From assembly GCF_900880625.1 (NCBI RefSeq), contig NZ_CAAHFB010000001.1, positions 1,116,001-1,180,000 of the forward strand: 64,000 nucleotides of DNA. Reading direction: 5' to 3'. The notes beneath the pieces are model-generated. The model searched no databases, was not told the origin of the DNA, and saw nothing but the letters and a program-made list of their open reading frames with translations. Both the position numbers and the translations under genes were made by a program. Of the stretch, positions 53,262 through 64,000 are shown one piece after another; the stretch's first letter is position 1, and each line of letters opens with the position of its first letter. Source of the DNA: Halorhabdus rudnickae. GTDB taxonomy: Archaea > Halobacteriota > Halobacteria > Halobacteriales > Haloarculaceae.

Positions 53262-54167
53262 ATGGTCGCCATCGACCTTACTGGCGTCGCCAAGCGATAC
53301 GGTGACGTCAGCGCCCTCCAATCAGTTGACCTGACCGTCGAGTCGGGCGAGGTGTTCGGTTTCCTCGGTCCGAACGGCGCAGGCAAGTCCACGACAATCG
53401 ACATCCTCCTCGACCACGCCCGTCCCACGGCGGGCCGAGCCGAGGTACTAGGGATGGACACACAGTCAGAGACGGTCGCCGTCCGGGAACGGATCGGCGT
53501 ATTACCGGAGCGGTTCGGGCCGCTCGGGGAAATGACCGGCCGACAACAGGTCGAGTTCACCATCGAAGCCAAGAGTGCTGACGATGATCCGGATGCGATC
53601 ATGGAGCGCGTAGGGATCGCCCACGCCGCCGATCGGCCGACAAAGGGCTACTCGAAAGGGATGACCCAGCGGCTGATGCTCGGCATGGCGCTAGTCGATG
53701 ACCCTGACCTCTTGATTCTCGACGAACCGACGACCGGACTGGACCCAAACGGGGCTCGACAGTTACGCCAGATCGTCCAGGAAGAGGCCGACAGGGGAGC
53801 AACAGTATTTTTCTCCAGTCACATCCTCGAACAGGTCGAAGCCGTCTGTGATCGGGTTGGGATTCTCGACCAGGGGAATCTCGTGGCCGTCGACTCCATC
53901 GACGGCCTGCGGGACGCGGCCGGAACCACGGGCGAAATCGCGTTACGACTCGATTCGATACCCGAAAACCTGAGCGCCAAGATCGAACGGATCGAAGGCG
54001 TGGCGTCCGTGCGTCACGACGATAATACCATCACGGTCGGCTGTGAAAACCCCGCGAAGGGAGCCATCGTGCGGGCCTGCCAAGACGCTGGCGCGAGCGT
54101 CCAGAACATCGAAACAAGCGAGGCGAGCTTGGAAGATCTGTTCGCCGCCTACACGGGGGGTGCCTGA
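53262..54167 (+). CDS. ABC transporter ATP-binding protein
   Basis: A 301-aa ABC-2 type ATPase. Walker A is G-P-N-G-A-G-K-S-T, Walker B L-L-I-L-D-E-P-T-T-G-L-D, switch F-F-S-S-H-I-L-E-Q. The signature is weakened to Y-S-K-G-M-T-Q-R-L, as in many ABC-2 exporters. The C-terminal ~80 residues are the usual extra domain. It starts just after a decayed copy, and its stop is 1 bp before the permease start. Confidence 0.9.
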   Translation: MVAIDLTGVAKRYGDVSALQSVDLTVESGEVFGFLGPNGAGKSTTIDILLDHARPTAGRAEVLGMDTQSETVAVRERIGVLPERFGPLGEMTGRQQVEFTIEAKSADDDPDAIMERVGIAHAADRPTKGYSKGMTQRLMLGMALVDDPDLLILDEPTTGLDPNGARQLRQIVQEEADRGATVFFSSHILEQVEAVCDRVGILDQGNLVAVDSIDGLRDAAGTTGEIALRLDSIPENLSAKIERIEGVASVRHDDNTITVGCENPAKGAIVRACQDAGASVQNIETSEASLEDLFAAYTGGA

Positions 54168-54168
54168 G

Positions 54169-55005
54169 ATGCGTTGGCTTCAGATCGCCCGCAAGGACTT
54201 CACCGATGCACGACGAGAGCGCCAGCTGTATTACCTGGTGGGACTGCTCGGGTTGATGGGGCTTGCAATCGGGTACGTCATCGGTCAAACGCCCAATATA
54301 GCGACGGAAGGAACAACGGCATTCGTACTGCTTGGCGTGTTCGGATTTCTGGCTCCGATCACAGCATTGACCATCAGCCAGGCGGACGTGGTCGGCAAAC
54401 GTACGACTGGAGAGCTCTCCGTGCTGCTGAGCCTCCCGTTCTCGCGACGATCAATCGTCGCCGGCAGTTACACCGGTCGGATGGCCGTGATGACAGCTGC
54501 TCTGCTTCCGGCGTTCGTCTTTGCCCCTCTCGTGGCCACGCTTCGGGGCGCACCGATCGATCCGACCGCTCTGGTGAGTGCGTTCCTGCTTATTCTGGTC
54601 CTGTCGCTGATCTTTATCGCGATCGGGATCGGGATTTCGACGTTCACCAAGTCGACGACAGTTTCCGCAGGCGGTTCGTTCGGCGTCTTCCTGCTGTTCG
54701 TCCTGCAGCTGTGGACGCTCATTCCGAAGGGGGTCCGATTCGTGATTAACGGTCTCTCGTTCCCCACAGGACCACAGCCAGAATGGGCCCAGGTGTTCGA
54801 GCAGTTGTCACCGTTTGCGGGTCTCCGAAATCTCGCATTCCCGGTTCTGCCTGACCTCGTCGGGAACTTCCCGCTTGCACCAGGGAGAATCGGCGAAAAC
54901 GCCGCGTGGTATCAAGAGCCTCTCTTTGCCGGGATCGTCGTCCTCGCGTGGATCGCCCTGCCACTGCTGATCGGTTACTACCGGTTCCAGACGGTAGATC
55001 TGTAA
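54169..55005 (+). CDS. ABC-2 type transporter permease
   Basis: A 278-aa membrane protein starting M-R-W-L-Q-I-A-R-K-D-F, a common N-terminus for this family, with six helices. The block G-K-R-T-T-G-E-L-S-V-L-L-S-L-P-F-S-R is the ABC-2 signature after the second helix. The large loop before the last helix (about 60 residues) faces outside. Pairs with the preceding ATPase. Substrate unknown. Confidence 0.87.
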   Translation: MRWLQIARKDFTDARRERQLYYLVGLLGLMGLAIGYVIGQTPNIATEGTTAFVLLGVFGFLAPITALTISQADVVGKRTTGELSVLLSLPFSRRSIVAGSYTGRMAVMTAALLPAFVFAPLVATLRGAPIDPTALVSAFLLILVLSLIFIAIGIGISTFTKSTTVSAGGSFGVFLLFVLQLWTLIPKGVRFVINGLSFPTGPQPEWAQVFEQLSPFAGLRNLAFPVLPDLVGNFPLAPGRIGENAAWYQEPLFAGIVVLAWIALPLLIGYYRFQTVDL

Positions 55006-55015
55006 ATCGGCCACA

Positions 55016-58254
<3,239 letters not shown>

Positions 58255-58507
58255 ACATGACGGTCTAACACGCAGGCGGAGATAATCGGTCGATCAGTTC
58301 CCACTCGGCGATAACCTAGTCGTGTTTTAATGCAACTCCAGATCGGGGTTGGAGCGAAGTTATGTAAAGCCTCGATCGAGAGAGCTACAGAAGGTGGGCT
58401 AACAGATGAATCGTCCGATAAGCGCCCCGTGCCAAAATAGATGGATACACCGATCGTCCAATCCAGTCTACGATGGCGACGCGATCCCGACAGCACAGTT
58501 CGTTCCG

Positions 58508-59620
58508 TTAGAGCTCAGCCACATCTTCGATCGCGTCGGTGAGTGCTTTGATGCTCTCGACGTCGTGTTCGCCCATGTGGCCGATTCGGAACGTCTTCTC
58601 ACCGAGTTGGGAGCCGTAGCCGTTCGAGAAGACCATGTCGTACTCCGCGGAAACCTCCTCGATGGTTGCCGCCACGTCGATGCCTTGCGTGTTCTCGATG
58701 CAAGAGACCGTCTGGGATCGATAGCCCTCCTCGGCAAACAGATCGAAGTGCTCGCGCGCCCAATCGTGGACGTACTCGGTCATCTCGCGGTGGCGCTGAT
58801 CACGCTCGCGGTGGCCCTCATCGAGCATATACTTCATTTGCTTGCGGTAGGCCAGCATGATCGGGATCGAGGGCGTCGAGTGGGTCTGGCCCTTCCGGTC
58901 GTAGTAGTCAAGGCAGCGCTGGAAGCCGCCGTACCAGGATGCCGAGTCTTTCTCGACTTCCCGCTCGTAGGCTTCGTCGCTGACGACACAGACCGCGAGG
59001 CCCGGCGGCATCGCGAAGGCCTTCTGGGTCGACGTGAAGAGCACGTCGATGTTGTGCTCGTCGATATCGACATAATCGCCACCTAGTGCGCTGACGGCGT
59101 CGACGACGAAGTACGTGTCGGGGTACTCCGCCACCACGTCACCGATCTCCTCGATGGGGTTGCGCACGCCCGTCGAAGACTCGTTCATGACGCTTGCGAC
59201 CACATCGTACTCGTTGTCGCTCGCCTCGATGGCGTCCCGAACGTCCGCGGGCTTGATGGCCTCGCCCCAGTCGTATTCGAGGCGATCGACATCCTTGCCC
59301 AGGCGCTCGGCGACGTTGGCGTGGCGTTCGCTGAAGCTTCCACAGGTGGGGACGAGGATCTTCTCGTCGACGAGGTTCAACGTCGAAGCCTCCCAGAACT
59401 CCGTCCCCGATCCGGTGAGGATGATGACCTCGTTGTCGGTGCCGAGGAAGTCTTTGGTGTCCTCGACGATCGTCGTATAGAGGTCGGTCATGCGGTCCAT
59501 CCGGTGGCCGAACATCGGTTGAGCCATCTCCTCGATGACGTCCTCACGGACTTCGGTCGGACCGGGAATGTACAGCGTCTTCTCGGGATAGTCGTCGGTA
59601 TACTCGCGTTTCTTGGTCAC
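58508..59620 (-). CDS. Class V aminotransferase (alanine-glyoxylate/serine-pyruvate type)
   Basis: A 370-aa PLP enzyme starting at GTG 59620, V-T-K-K-R-E-Y-T-D-D-Y. It has the family opening L-Y-I-P-G-P-T-E-V-R and F-G-H-R-M, S-S-T-G-V-R-N-P, and V-D-A-V-S-A-L-G-G. The PLP lysine lies in S-T-Q-K-A-F-A-M-P-P-G-L. The open frame upstream is not protein-like and overlaps the divergent gene's leader. Serine, alanine or aspartate may be the amino donor; a role in glycine/serine metabolism is likely but unproven. Confidence 0.88.
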   Translation of the reverse strand: MTKKREYTDDYPEKTLYIPGPTEVREDVIEEMAQPMFGHRMDRMTDLYTTIVEDTKDFLGTDNEVIILTGSGTEFWEASTLNLVDEKILVPTCGSFSERHANVAERLGKDVDRLEYDWGEAIKPADVRDAIEASDNEYDVVASVMNESSTGVRNPIEEIGDVVAEYPDTYFVVDAVSALGGDYVDIDEHNIDVLFTSTQKAFAMPPGLAVCVVSDEAYEREVEKDSASWYGGFQRCLDYYDRKGQTHSTPSIPIMLAYRKQMKYMLDEGHRERDQRHREMTEYVHDWAREHFDLFAEEGYRSQTVSCIENTQGIDVAATIEEVSAEYDMVFSNGYGSQLGEKTFRIGHMGEHDVESIKALTDAIEDVAEL

Positions 59621-59771
59621 GGATACCACCGTTCGTATCCCGACTCTGGCAGTCGGACGGCATGGTAGTTTTGATACGACGGCGAGGCGTGGGTCAGTCA
59701 CGGTCACGCTCGATGAACACCCGCCCCCCTCGACGCGAACGTTTTTCGACTTGCTCGACGATATCGCGGGC

Positions 59772-60746
59772 ATGGAAACGAAACCACTCGGCACGACCAC
59801 CGAATCGGTCAGTGAACTCTGTCTCGGTGCGATGTACTTCGGCAGTCGGATCGACCGCGAGACGTCCTTCGAACTGTTGGACCGGTACTACGAGGCCGGC
59901 GGTCGCTTTCTGGACACAGCGAACATCTACGCGACGTGGGTCGATGGATACGACGAACCCGAGAGCGAACCGCTGGTCGGTGAGTGGCTCGACGAGCGCG
60001 GCGTTCGCGACGAGATGACGATCGCAACGAAACTCGGGTTCAGCTACGGCGACGTTCCCCGGAGCCTCGACCCCGACCTGATCGAACAAGAGATCGACCG
60101 CAGCCGCGATCGGCTAGGGATCGAGACGATCGATCTGCTATATATCCACGTCGACGACCCTGATACGCCGCAGGTCGACGTGATGGAGACACTGGCTGGG
60201 GCCGTCGACGCCGGTCACGTCCGGTATCTCGGGGCGAGTAACGTGTCGGCCTGGCGGATCGCCCGGGCAAACCGGATCGCCGCCGAGCGCGGCTGGCCCC
60301 GCTTGGAGGCCGTCCAGACACGCTTCTCGTACATGATCCCCGACCGCGATGCAGCGTTCGGGGGGCAACTCCCCGCTAGTGACGAACTGATCGATTACTG
60401 CGACCAGGAGGAGTTGACCGTCTTCCCCTACTCGCCGACGTTGCAGGGCTGTTACGGCCGCGAGGACCGTCCCATTCCCGACGGGTACGTCCGCTCGGAG
60501 AACCGCCACAAGATGGAACTCGTCGGGAACCTCGCCGAACGCAAGGGCGTCGGCGGCAATGCGCTCGTGCTGGCGTGGATGCTCGACCGCGAGGGACCGA
60601 CGATTCCCGTCGTCGGCGTGAGTACCATGAAACAGCTCGAAGCGAACTTGGAGGCCAACGAGATCAGTTTCACTGACGAGGAACGAAAGCGCCTGAACGA
60701 GATCGAATCGCTCGGATTCGGCGAATGGGACCTGCGACAGGAGTGA
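59772..60746 (+). CDS. Aldo/keto reductase
   Basis: A 324-aa NAD(P)-dependent oxidoreductase with TIM-barrel fold, starting M-E-T-K-P-L-G-T-T. Catalytic residues: D-T-A-N-I-Y (D and Y), K in A-T-K-L-G-F-S, and H in L-L-Y-I-H-V-D-D. The cofactor loop is near R-Y-L-G-A-S-N-V-S. The C-terminus has I-P-V-V-G-V-S-T-M-K-Q-L. It is divergent from the aminotransferase. Substrate unknown. Its end is followed closely by the low-GC cassette. Confidence 0.9.
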   Translation: METKPLGTTTESVSELCLGAMYFGSRIDRETSFELLDRYYEAGGRFLDTANIYATWVDGYDEPESEPLVGEWLDERGVRDEMTIATKLGFSYGDVPRSLDPDLIEQEIDRSRDRLGIETIDLLYIHVDDPDTPQVDVMETLAGAVDAGHVRYLGASNVSAWRIARANRIAAERGWPRLEAVQTRFSYMIPDRDAAFGGQLPASDELIDYCDQEELTVFPYSPTLQGCYGREDRPIPDGYVRSENRHKMELVGNLAERKGVGGNALVLAWMLDREGPTIPVVGVSTMKQLEANLEANEISFTDEERKRLNEIESLGFGEWDLRQE

Positions 60747-60773
60747 TCTGACGAAAATATCGCGTCACGACGG

Positions 60774-61019
60774 TTAGTCTTCGTCGCCGATCCACGGGAT
60801 CTTATCAGACGTTACGACATACCACGCTAAAATTGGACTAATGACTATCGGGAGCCCAGTATTCAGCGCAATAATTATCCTGGGAGCGGAGAGTGGTTCA
60901 AGATACACTCCTCTCACAATTGATGTGAATAATACTAAGAGAGGAAAGAATCCTAAAGTGGAGACAACAATCCTCCAGATATCATTATATCGTATTTTTA
61001 TATGTAAGTAGTCCGACAT
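60774..61019 (-). CDS. Small membrane protein of the low-GC cassette
   Basis: An 81-aa protein (M-S-D-Y-L-H-I-K-I-R-Y-N) with two hydrophobic helices (about residues 17-37 and 48-69) and a charged C-terminus (W-I-G-D-E-D). AT-rich codons set it apart from the neighbouring aldo/keto reductase gene. It is the last gene of a three-gene run on the minus strand, 18 bp after the preceding stop. An immunity or membrane-anchor role is possible by layout only. No family recognised. Confidence 0.6.
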   Translation of the reverse strand: MSDYLHIKIRYNDIWRIVVSTLGFFPLLVLFTSIVRGVYLEPLSAPRIIIALNTGLPIVISPILAWYVVTSDKIPWIGDED

Positions 61020-61037
61020 TTTTTGGTGGCCACCTAG

Positions 61038-61655
61038 TCAGACGTTGTCATAATCAATCAAAAATCTATTGACTGTGACCCCATCACCGCCATCCCCATC
61101 AAACGGCCCAGCATCACCCGAAGCACCCCCATAAGGACCTGCAATGAATGCTTCAGCCATCACCTCTACCTCGAAAAGATAGGTATGACCATCATAAAAC
61201 GTCATATTGATATCCCCTTGTAATAGATGGTCAATATTCACAACTGACAGGACAACACCTTCATGATGCGCAATGTGAGCAGTAGCCTGACTATTATTTG
61301 ATAAATCATATCCGTGAAGGTATACATCAACAGATCCCGTCGCATCAGATACACCCATTACTTCACCATTCAATTCGCCGTGTACTGAAACAGTTCCCCC
61401 AACAACGTCCTCATTTGAATTGGGAGGAGCGCTTGCTTCAACAGAGGCCCCTACTGTAGCCCAACGTTTCACAGATCCGAGTCCAGCCACCTCAGCGTAA
61501 GCTGTAGCTTCGGCTTTTCCGTCGAGGGGATCAGAATCAGAACCACACCTATGCGCACCTGGTGAAATACCCCAGTGAGATTTTCCACTGGATCCCTGAT
61601 CCATATCGTCAATAATGTCACCTGCTCCTGGAAGGAGAGCAATTTCATCAGACAT
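61038..61655 (-). CDS. Orphan beta-rich acidic protein of the low-GC cassette
   Basis: A 205-aa protein. It starts M-S-D-E-I-A-L-L-P-G-A-G-D-I; no signal peptide or membrane helix follows. The central region (about 45-180) alternates small and hydrophobic residues with G/S turns (A-T-V-G-A-S-V-E-A-S-A; T-G-S-V-D-V-Y-L-H-G-Y), suggesting a beta sandwich. A G/D-rich stretch (G-D-A-G-P-F-D-G-D-G-G-D-G) near the C-terminus could bind cations. The ATG shares its A with the upstream TAA, so it is coupled to the Tat-type gene before it. Function unknown. Confidence 0.65.
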   Translation of the reverse strand: MSDEIALLPGAGDIIDDMDQGSSGKSHWGISPGAHRCGSDSDPLDGKAEATAYAEVAGLGSVKRWATVGASVEASAPPNSNEDVVGGTVSVHGELNGEVMGVSDATGSVDVYLHGYDLSNNSQATAHIAHHEGVVLSVVNIDHLLQGDINMTFYDGHTYLFEVEVMAEAFIAGPYGGASGDAGPFDGDGGDGVTVNRFLIDYDNV

Positions 61656-62137
61656 TATGCATCACCCTCTGTATCGCTCTCCGCAGAATCAATCACCTGT
61701 GATCGGACTTCATCCACATGGTTGTTTATTTGCGATCGGACCTCACGGTCCTGTTTTTTGATCTTATCTCGATGTTTTTCCCTCATGTCTTTCAATTTTT
61801 CCTTCTTCTTTTTTATTACACGTTTTTCGCACTTGATTTTATATTTATTTTTTAGTTTCTCCACTCTTATATCATCAGATTCTTCAGCAAGCTTGACAGC
61901 TTGTTCCGTGAAATCTTTCCTATTTTGCTGATTCTTACTGTCAGCTGAAGATTGGATGCCACTTTCCGTCTTTTTTATCGATATAATTTTCCAATTTTTA
62001 TTCTCTGTTACTTTGACGTGCTTCTGATCATCATCTTGCTTCCCAAATGCTTCACCGATAAATGATGCACTGACAGCTGATCCAGCCATGAGCTTCAGGA
62101 ATCCTCTTCTAAAGCTCGATGAAAGTTCATCTGACAT
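61655..62137 (-). CDS. Tat-signal-like, lysine-rich helical protein of the low-GC cassette
   Basis: A 160-aa protein. The start M-S-D-E-L-S-S-S-F-R-R-G-F-L-K-L was chosen because a TTTAAGTAG box lies about 28 bp upstream; an earlier in-frame start at 62161 would fall within the promoter spacer. The N-terminus looks like a twin-arginine signal (R-R-G-F-L-K-L-M-A-G). The rest is highly charged, with many lysines (V-I-K-K-K-K-E-K-L-K-D-M-R-E-K), likely a long helix or coiled coil, unusual for a haloarchaeal acidic proteome. First gene of the cassette. Function unknown. Confidence 0.62.
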   Translation of the reverse strand: MSDELSSSFRRGFLKLMAGSAVSASFIGEAFGKQDDDQKHVKVTENKNWKIISIKKTESGIQSSADSKNQQNRKDFTEQAVKLAEESDDIRVEKLKNKYKIKCEKRVIKKKKEKLKDMREKHRDKIKKQDREVRSQINNHVDEVRSQVIDSAESDTEGDA

Positions 62138-62456
62138 AGCAAATAAGAAAATAACAACCATCTACTTAAACATTATGATCTAAATACATTCCTAAGCTAT
62201 GATTAATTTGAATAATAATGTTAGTTGTTGTGGGAAATGTAATAAAAGTATTAAAAAAGAATCGTACTAAATATAGTCTTGTTGCATAATCAAGCTATTT
62301 TAGTTTTTATTCATATCATATGCTGCATCCAAAATTTCAAAAATATAATCAAGGTCGAATATCGGAACAGATATGGTATTAATCGTAAAGATGTACCCTG
62401 CCCAAATTTGCCGTAACTCGTGGTTATACGTGCTTCGAGATATATGCATACGAAAC
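62138..62456. other. AT-rich 319-bp gap between the orphan cassette and metZ
   Basis: Very AT-rich (long runs of A/T, e.g. around 62200-62350), in contrast with the high-GC core. It holds the promoter of the cassette at its left end and that of metZ at its right end. An open frame on the minus strand (62300 onwards, ending Y-D-M-N-K-N) overlaps the metZ promoter and is not convincing. No integrase, repeat or tRNA end was found. Confidence 0.5.
62421..62430 (+). promoter_or_regulatory. TATA-like box of metZ
   Basis: TGGTTATACG is centred about 31 bp upstream of the ATG at 62457, the spacing of a leaderless haloarchaeal transcript. It supports 62457 over the upstream open frame. Confidence 0.4.
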
Positions 62457-63749
62457 ATGAGCGAGCAGGAGCCTTCGCATTTCGGAACTCGGTGTCTCCA
62501 CGCCGGCCAATCGCCCGATCCCGAGACCGGCGCGGTCGCACCGGCGATCCACCAGACCACCTCCTACGCCTTCGAGGACGCCGACCGGGCCGCTGATCTC
62601 TACGCCCTGGAGGCCGAGGGGAACATCTACAGTCGCTTCGACAATCCGACCGTGCGGACCTTAGAGCGGCGACTCGCGTCCCTAGAGGAAGGCGTCGACG
62701 CCGTCGCGACGGCCTCGGGGATGGCCGCTCTGGACGCGACGACGACCGTCCTCGCGAGCGCGGGAGACAACATCGTCTCGGCCTCCTCGATCTATGGGGG
62801 CACCCACTCCTATCTGACGACGACCGCCCGCGATCGCGGCATCGAGGCACAGTTCGTCGACACACTCGAGTATGAGGCCTACGCCGAAGCCATCGACGAG
62901 AATACCGCGTACGTCCACCTTGAGACGATCGGCAACCCATCGCTGGTGACGCCCGACCTCGAACGGGTCGCGGACGTCGCCCACGAGCACGGCGCGCCGC
63001 TGGTCGTGGACAACACCTTCGCGACGCCGTATCTCTGTAATCCGATCGAACACGGTGCGGACGTGGTCTGGGAGTCGACGACGAAGTGGATCCACGGCTC
63101 CGGGACGACAATCGGCGGCGTCGTGGTTGACGGCGGGAGCTTCCCCTGGACGGAGTACTCCGAAAAGTACCCCGCGCTGGGAGACAGTGTTGGCGCGCTC
63201 GATGGCGACAGTTTCGCCGATCGCTTCGGTGACCGAGCGTTTGCCGTGGCAACTCGCCAGCGGGCCGTCCGGAACGTCGGCGACGGCCAGAAGCCCTTCG
63301 ACGCCTGGACGACGCTGCAGGGCTCGGAAACCCTTTCGCTCAGGATGGAACGCCACTGCGAGAACGCCACGCGAGTCGCAGAGTTCCTCGCCGAACACTC
63401 CGCGGTCGAATGGGTGTCCTATCCAGGACTCGAAAGCCACGAAACCCACGAAAACGCGAGCGAGTACCTCGACGGTGGATACGGCGGGATGGTGACGTTC
63501 GGCCTCTCTGGGGGCTTCGAGGCCGGCCAGCGACTCTGTGAGGAGACAGACCTCGCGCAGTTCCTCGCGAACGTCGGCGACGCCAAGACGCTGGTCATCC
63601 ATCCCGCCTCGACGACCCACGCGAAACTTTCGCCCGAGGAACAGCGCGCCAGCGGCGTCGCGCCGGACATGATACGGCTGTCGGTCGGGATCGAAGACGT
63701 CAGAGACATCATTGCGGACCTCGAAGACGGGATCGAATTAGCCACATGA
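62457..63749 (+). CDS. metZ: O-acetylhomoserine sulfhydrylase
   Basis: A PLP-dependent Cys/Met-metabolism enzyme that makes homocysteine from O-acetylhomoserine and sulfide. The 430-aa protein starts [10 protein letters not shown]. It has Y-S-R-F-D-N-P-T, the G-M-A-A-L loop, and V-D-N-T-F-A-T-P-Y. The PLP lysine lies in [15 protein letters not shown]. Its length of about 430 aa matches O-acetylhomoserine sulfhydrylases rather than cystathionine synthases. It overlaps metX, which makes its substrate. Confidence 0.92.
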   Translation: MSEQEPSHFGTRCLHAGQSPDPETGAVAPAIHQTTSYAFEDADRAADLYALEAEGNIYSRFDNPTVRTLERRLASLEEGVDAVATASGMAALDATTTVLASAGDNIVSASSIYGGTHSYLTTTARDRGIEAQFVDTLEYEAYAEAIDENTAYVHLETIGNPSLVTPDLERVADVAHEHGAPLVVDNTFATPYLCNPIEHGADVVWESTTKWIHGSGTTIGGVVVDGGSFPWTEYSEKYPALGDSVGALDGDSFADRFGDRAFAVATRQRAVRNVGDGQKPFDAWTTLQGSETLSLRMERHCENATRVAEFLAEHSAVEWVSYPGLESHETHENASEYLDGGYGGMVTFGLSGGFEAGQRLCEETDLAQFLANVGDAKTLVIHPASTTHAKLSPEEQRASGVAPDMIRLSVGIEDVRDIIADLEDGIELAT

Positions 63750-64000
63750 CGGTCACCGCCGAACGCGAGACGGCTTCTATCGGTGAATTCGAGTTCGAGT
63801 GCGGGGAGACGATCCCCGAACTCGAGGTCGCCTACGAGGCCTACGGCGAGTTCGAGGGCGACAACGCGGTACTGGTCTGTCACGCCCTGACCGGCTCCGC
63901 CCACGTCGCCGCCCATCCCGACGCTGACGACGCCACCAGCGGCCAGGCCCGCGCGTGGTGGGACGATATCGTCGGTCCTGGCAAGGCCATCGACACCACC
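63746..64000 (+). CDS. metX: Homoserine O-acetyltransferase (5' part only)
   Basis: 85 codons are present before the window ends. The ATG overlaps the metZ stop (ATGA). The N-terminus reads [11 protein letters not shown] and contains [25 protein letters not shown] and [14 protein letters not shown], the family's opening alpha/beta-hydrolase blocks. The catalytic triad lies beyond the edge. Together with metZ it forms the direct sulfhydrylation route to homocysteine. Confidence 0.93.
   Translation, partial: MTVTAERETASIGEFEFECGETIPELEVAYEAYGEFEGDNAVLVCHALTGSAHVAAHPDADDATSGQARAWWDDIVGPGKAIDTT

Noticed and set aside
62300-62460. Minus-strand open frame in the AT-rich gap before metZ
   Set aside because: It overlaps the metZ promoter and start, has no promoter of its own, and upstream of its AT-rich part is only the antisense of metZ.

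Overview
The window is chromosomal DNA of a halophilic archaeon (class Halobacteria). Support comes from the very acidic proteins, the high GC content (except in two low-GC patches), TATA-like boxes 27-32 bp upstream of start codons (leaderless transcripts), and archaeal signature genes: ftsZ1, korAB, gar1, srp19, gatE, fen1, cobY, presenilin-like PSH, Tat and lipobox signals, and a PGF-CTERM tail. Bacterial-type ligA and uvrC are present, as is common in haloarchaea. The genus cannot be fixed from the sequence alone.

Layout. 1-4.4 kb: the 5' end of a solute-binding lipoprotein gene, ftsZ1, and the korAB 2-oxoacid:ferredoxin oxidoreductase pair. 4.4-6.4 kb: a low-GC accessory patch holding a 697-bp IS6-type element (17-bp inverted repeats, 8-bp target duplication, transposase with one in-frame stop), a candidate GNAT toxin-antitoxin pair and an orphan ORF. 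6.4-13.8 kb: membrane and housekeeping genes (fen1, an ornithine cyclodeaminase-like enzyme, PSH protease, usp, gar1-srp19). 13.9-26 kb: a tightly overlapping cobalamin operon on the minus strand (btuF-cbiB-cobS-cobY-cobT-cobD-cbiZ-cbiA-cobA-cbiP), divergent from btuCD. 26-33.3 kb: cytochrome oxidase subunit II, a PAS sensor kinase, a CtaA-CtaB fusion for haem biosynthesis, and an ABC exporter pair.

33.4-41.8 kb: a membrane sensor kinase, fumarase, gatE, a nucleoside hydrolase and trmJ. 42-45.4 kb: an exported surface protein (apparently frameshifted in its signal peptide) with an ABC-2 transporter. 45.4-52.2 kb: a dihydropteroate synthase/MptE pterin pair, msrB, uvrC and small haloarchaeal proteins. 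52.2-55 kb: a winged-helix regulator with a membrane partner, a decayed ABC ATPase copy and an intact ABC-2 transporter. 55-60.7 kb: ligA, a Zn alcohol dehydrogenase, a class V aminotransferase and an aldo/keto reductase. 60.8-62.4 kb: a low-GC cassette of three orphan genes on one strand. The window ends with metZ and the start of metX.

Most interesting candidates: the three-gene low-GC cassette, the GNAT toxin-antitoxin pair beside a young IS, the uncharacterised C-terminal domain on BtuD, and a 10-bp palindrome placed symmetrically between the btuF and btuC starts. No tRNA, rRNA or CRISPR array was seen.
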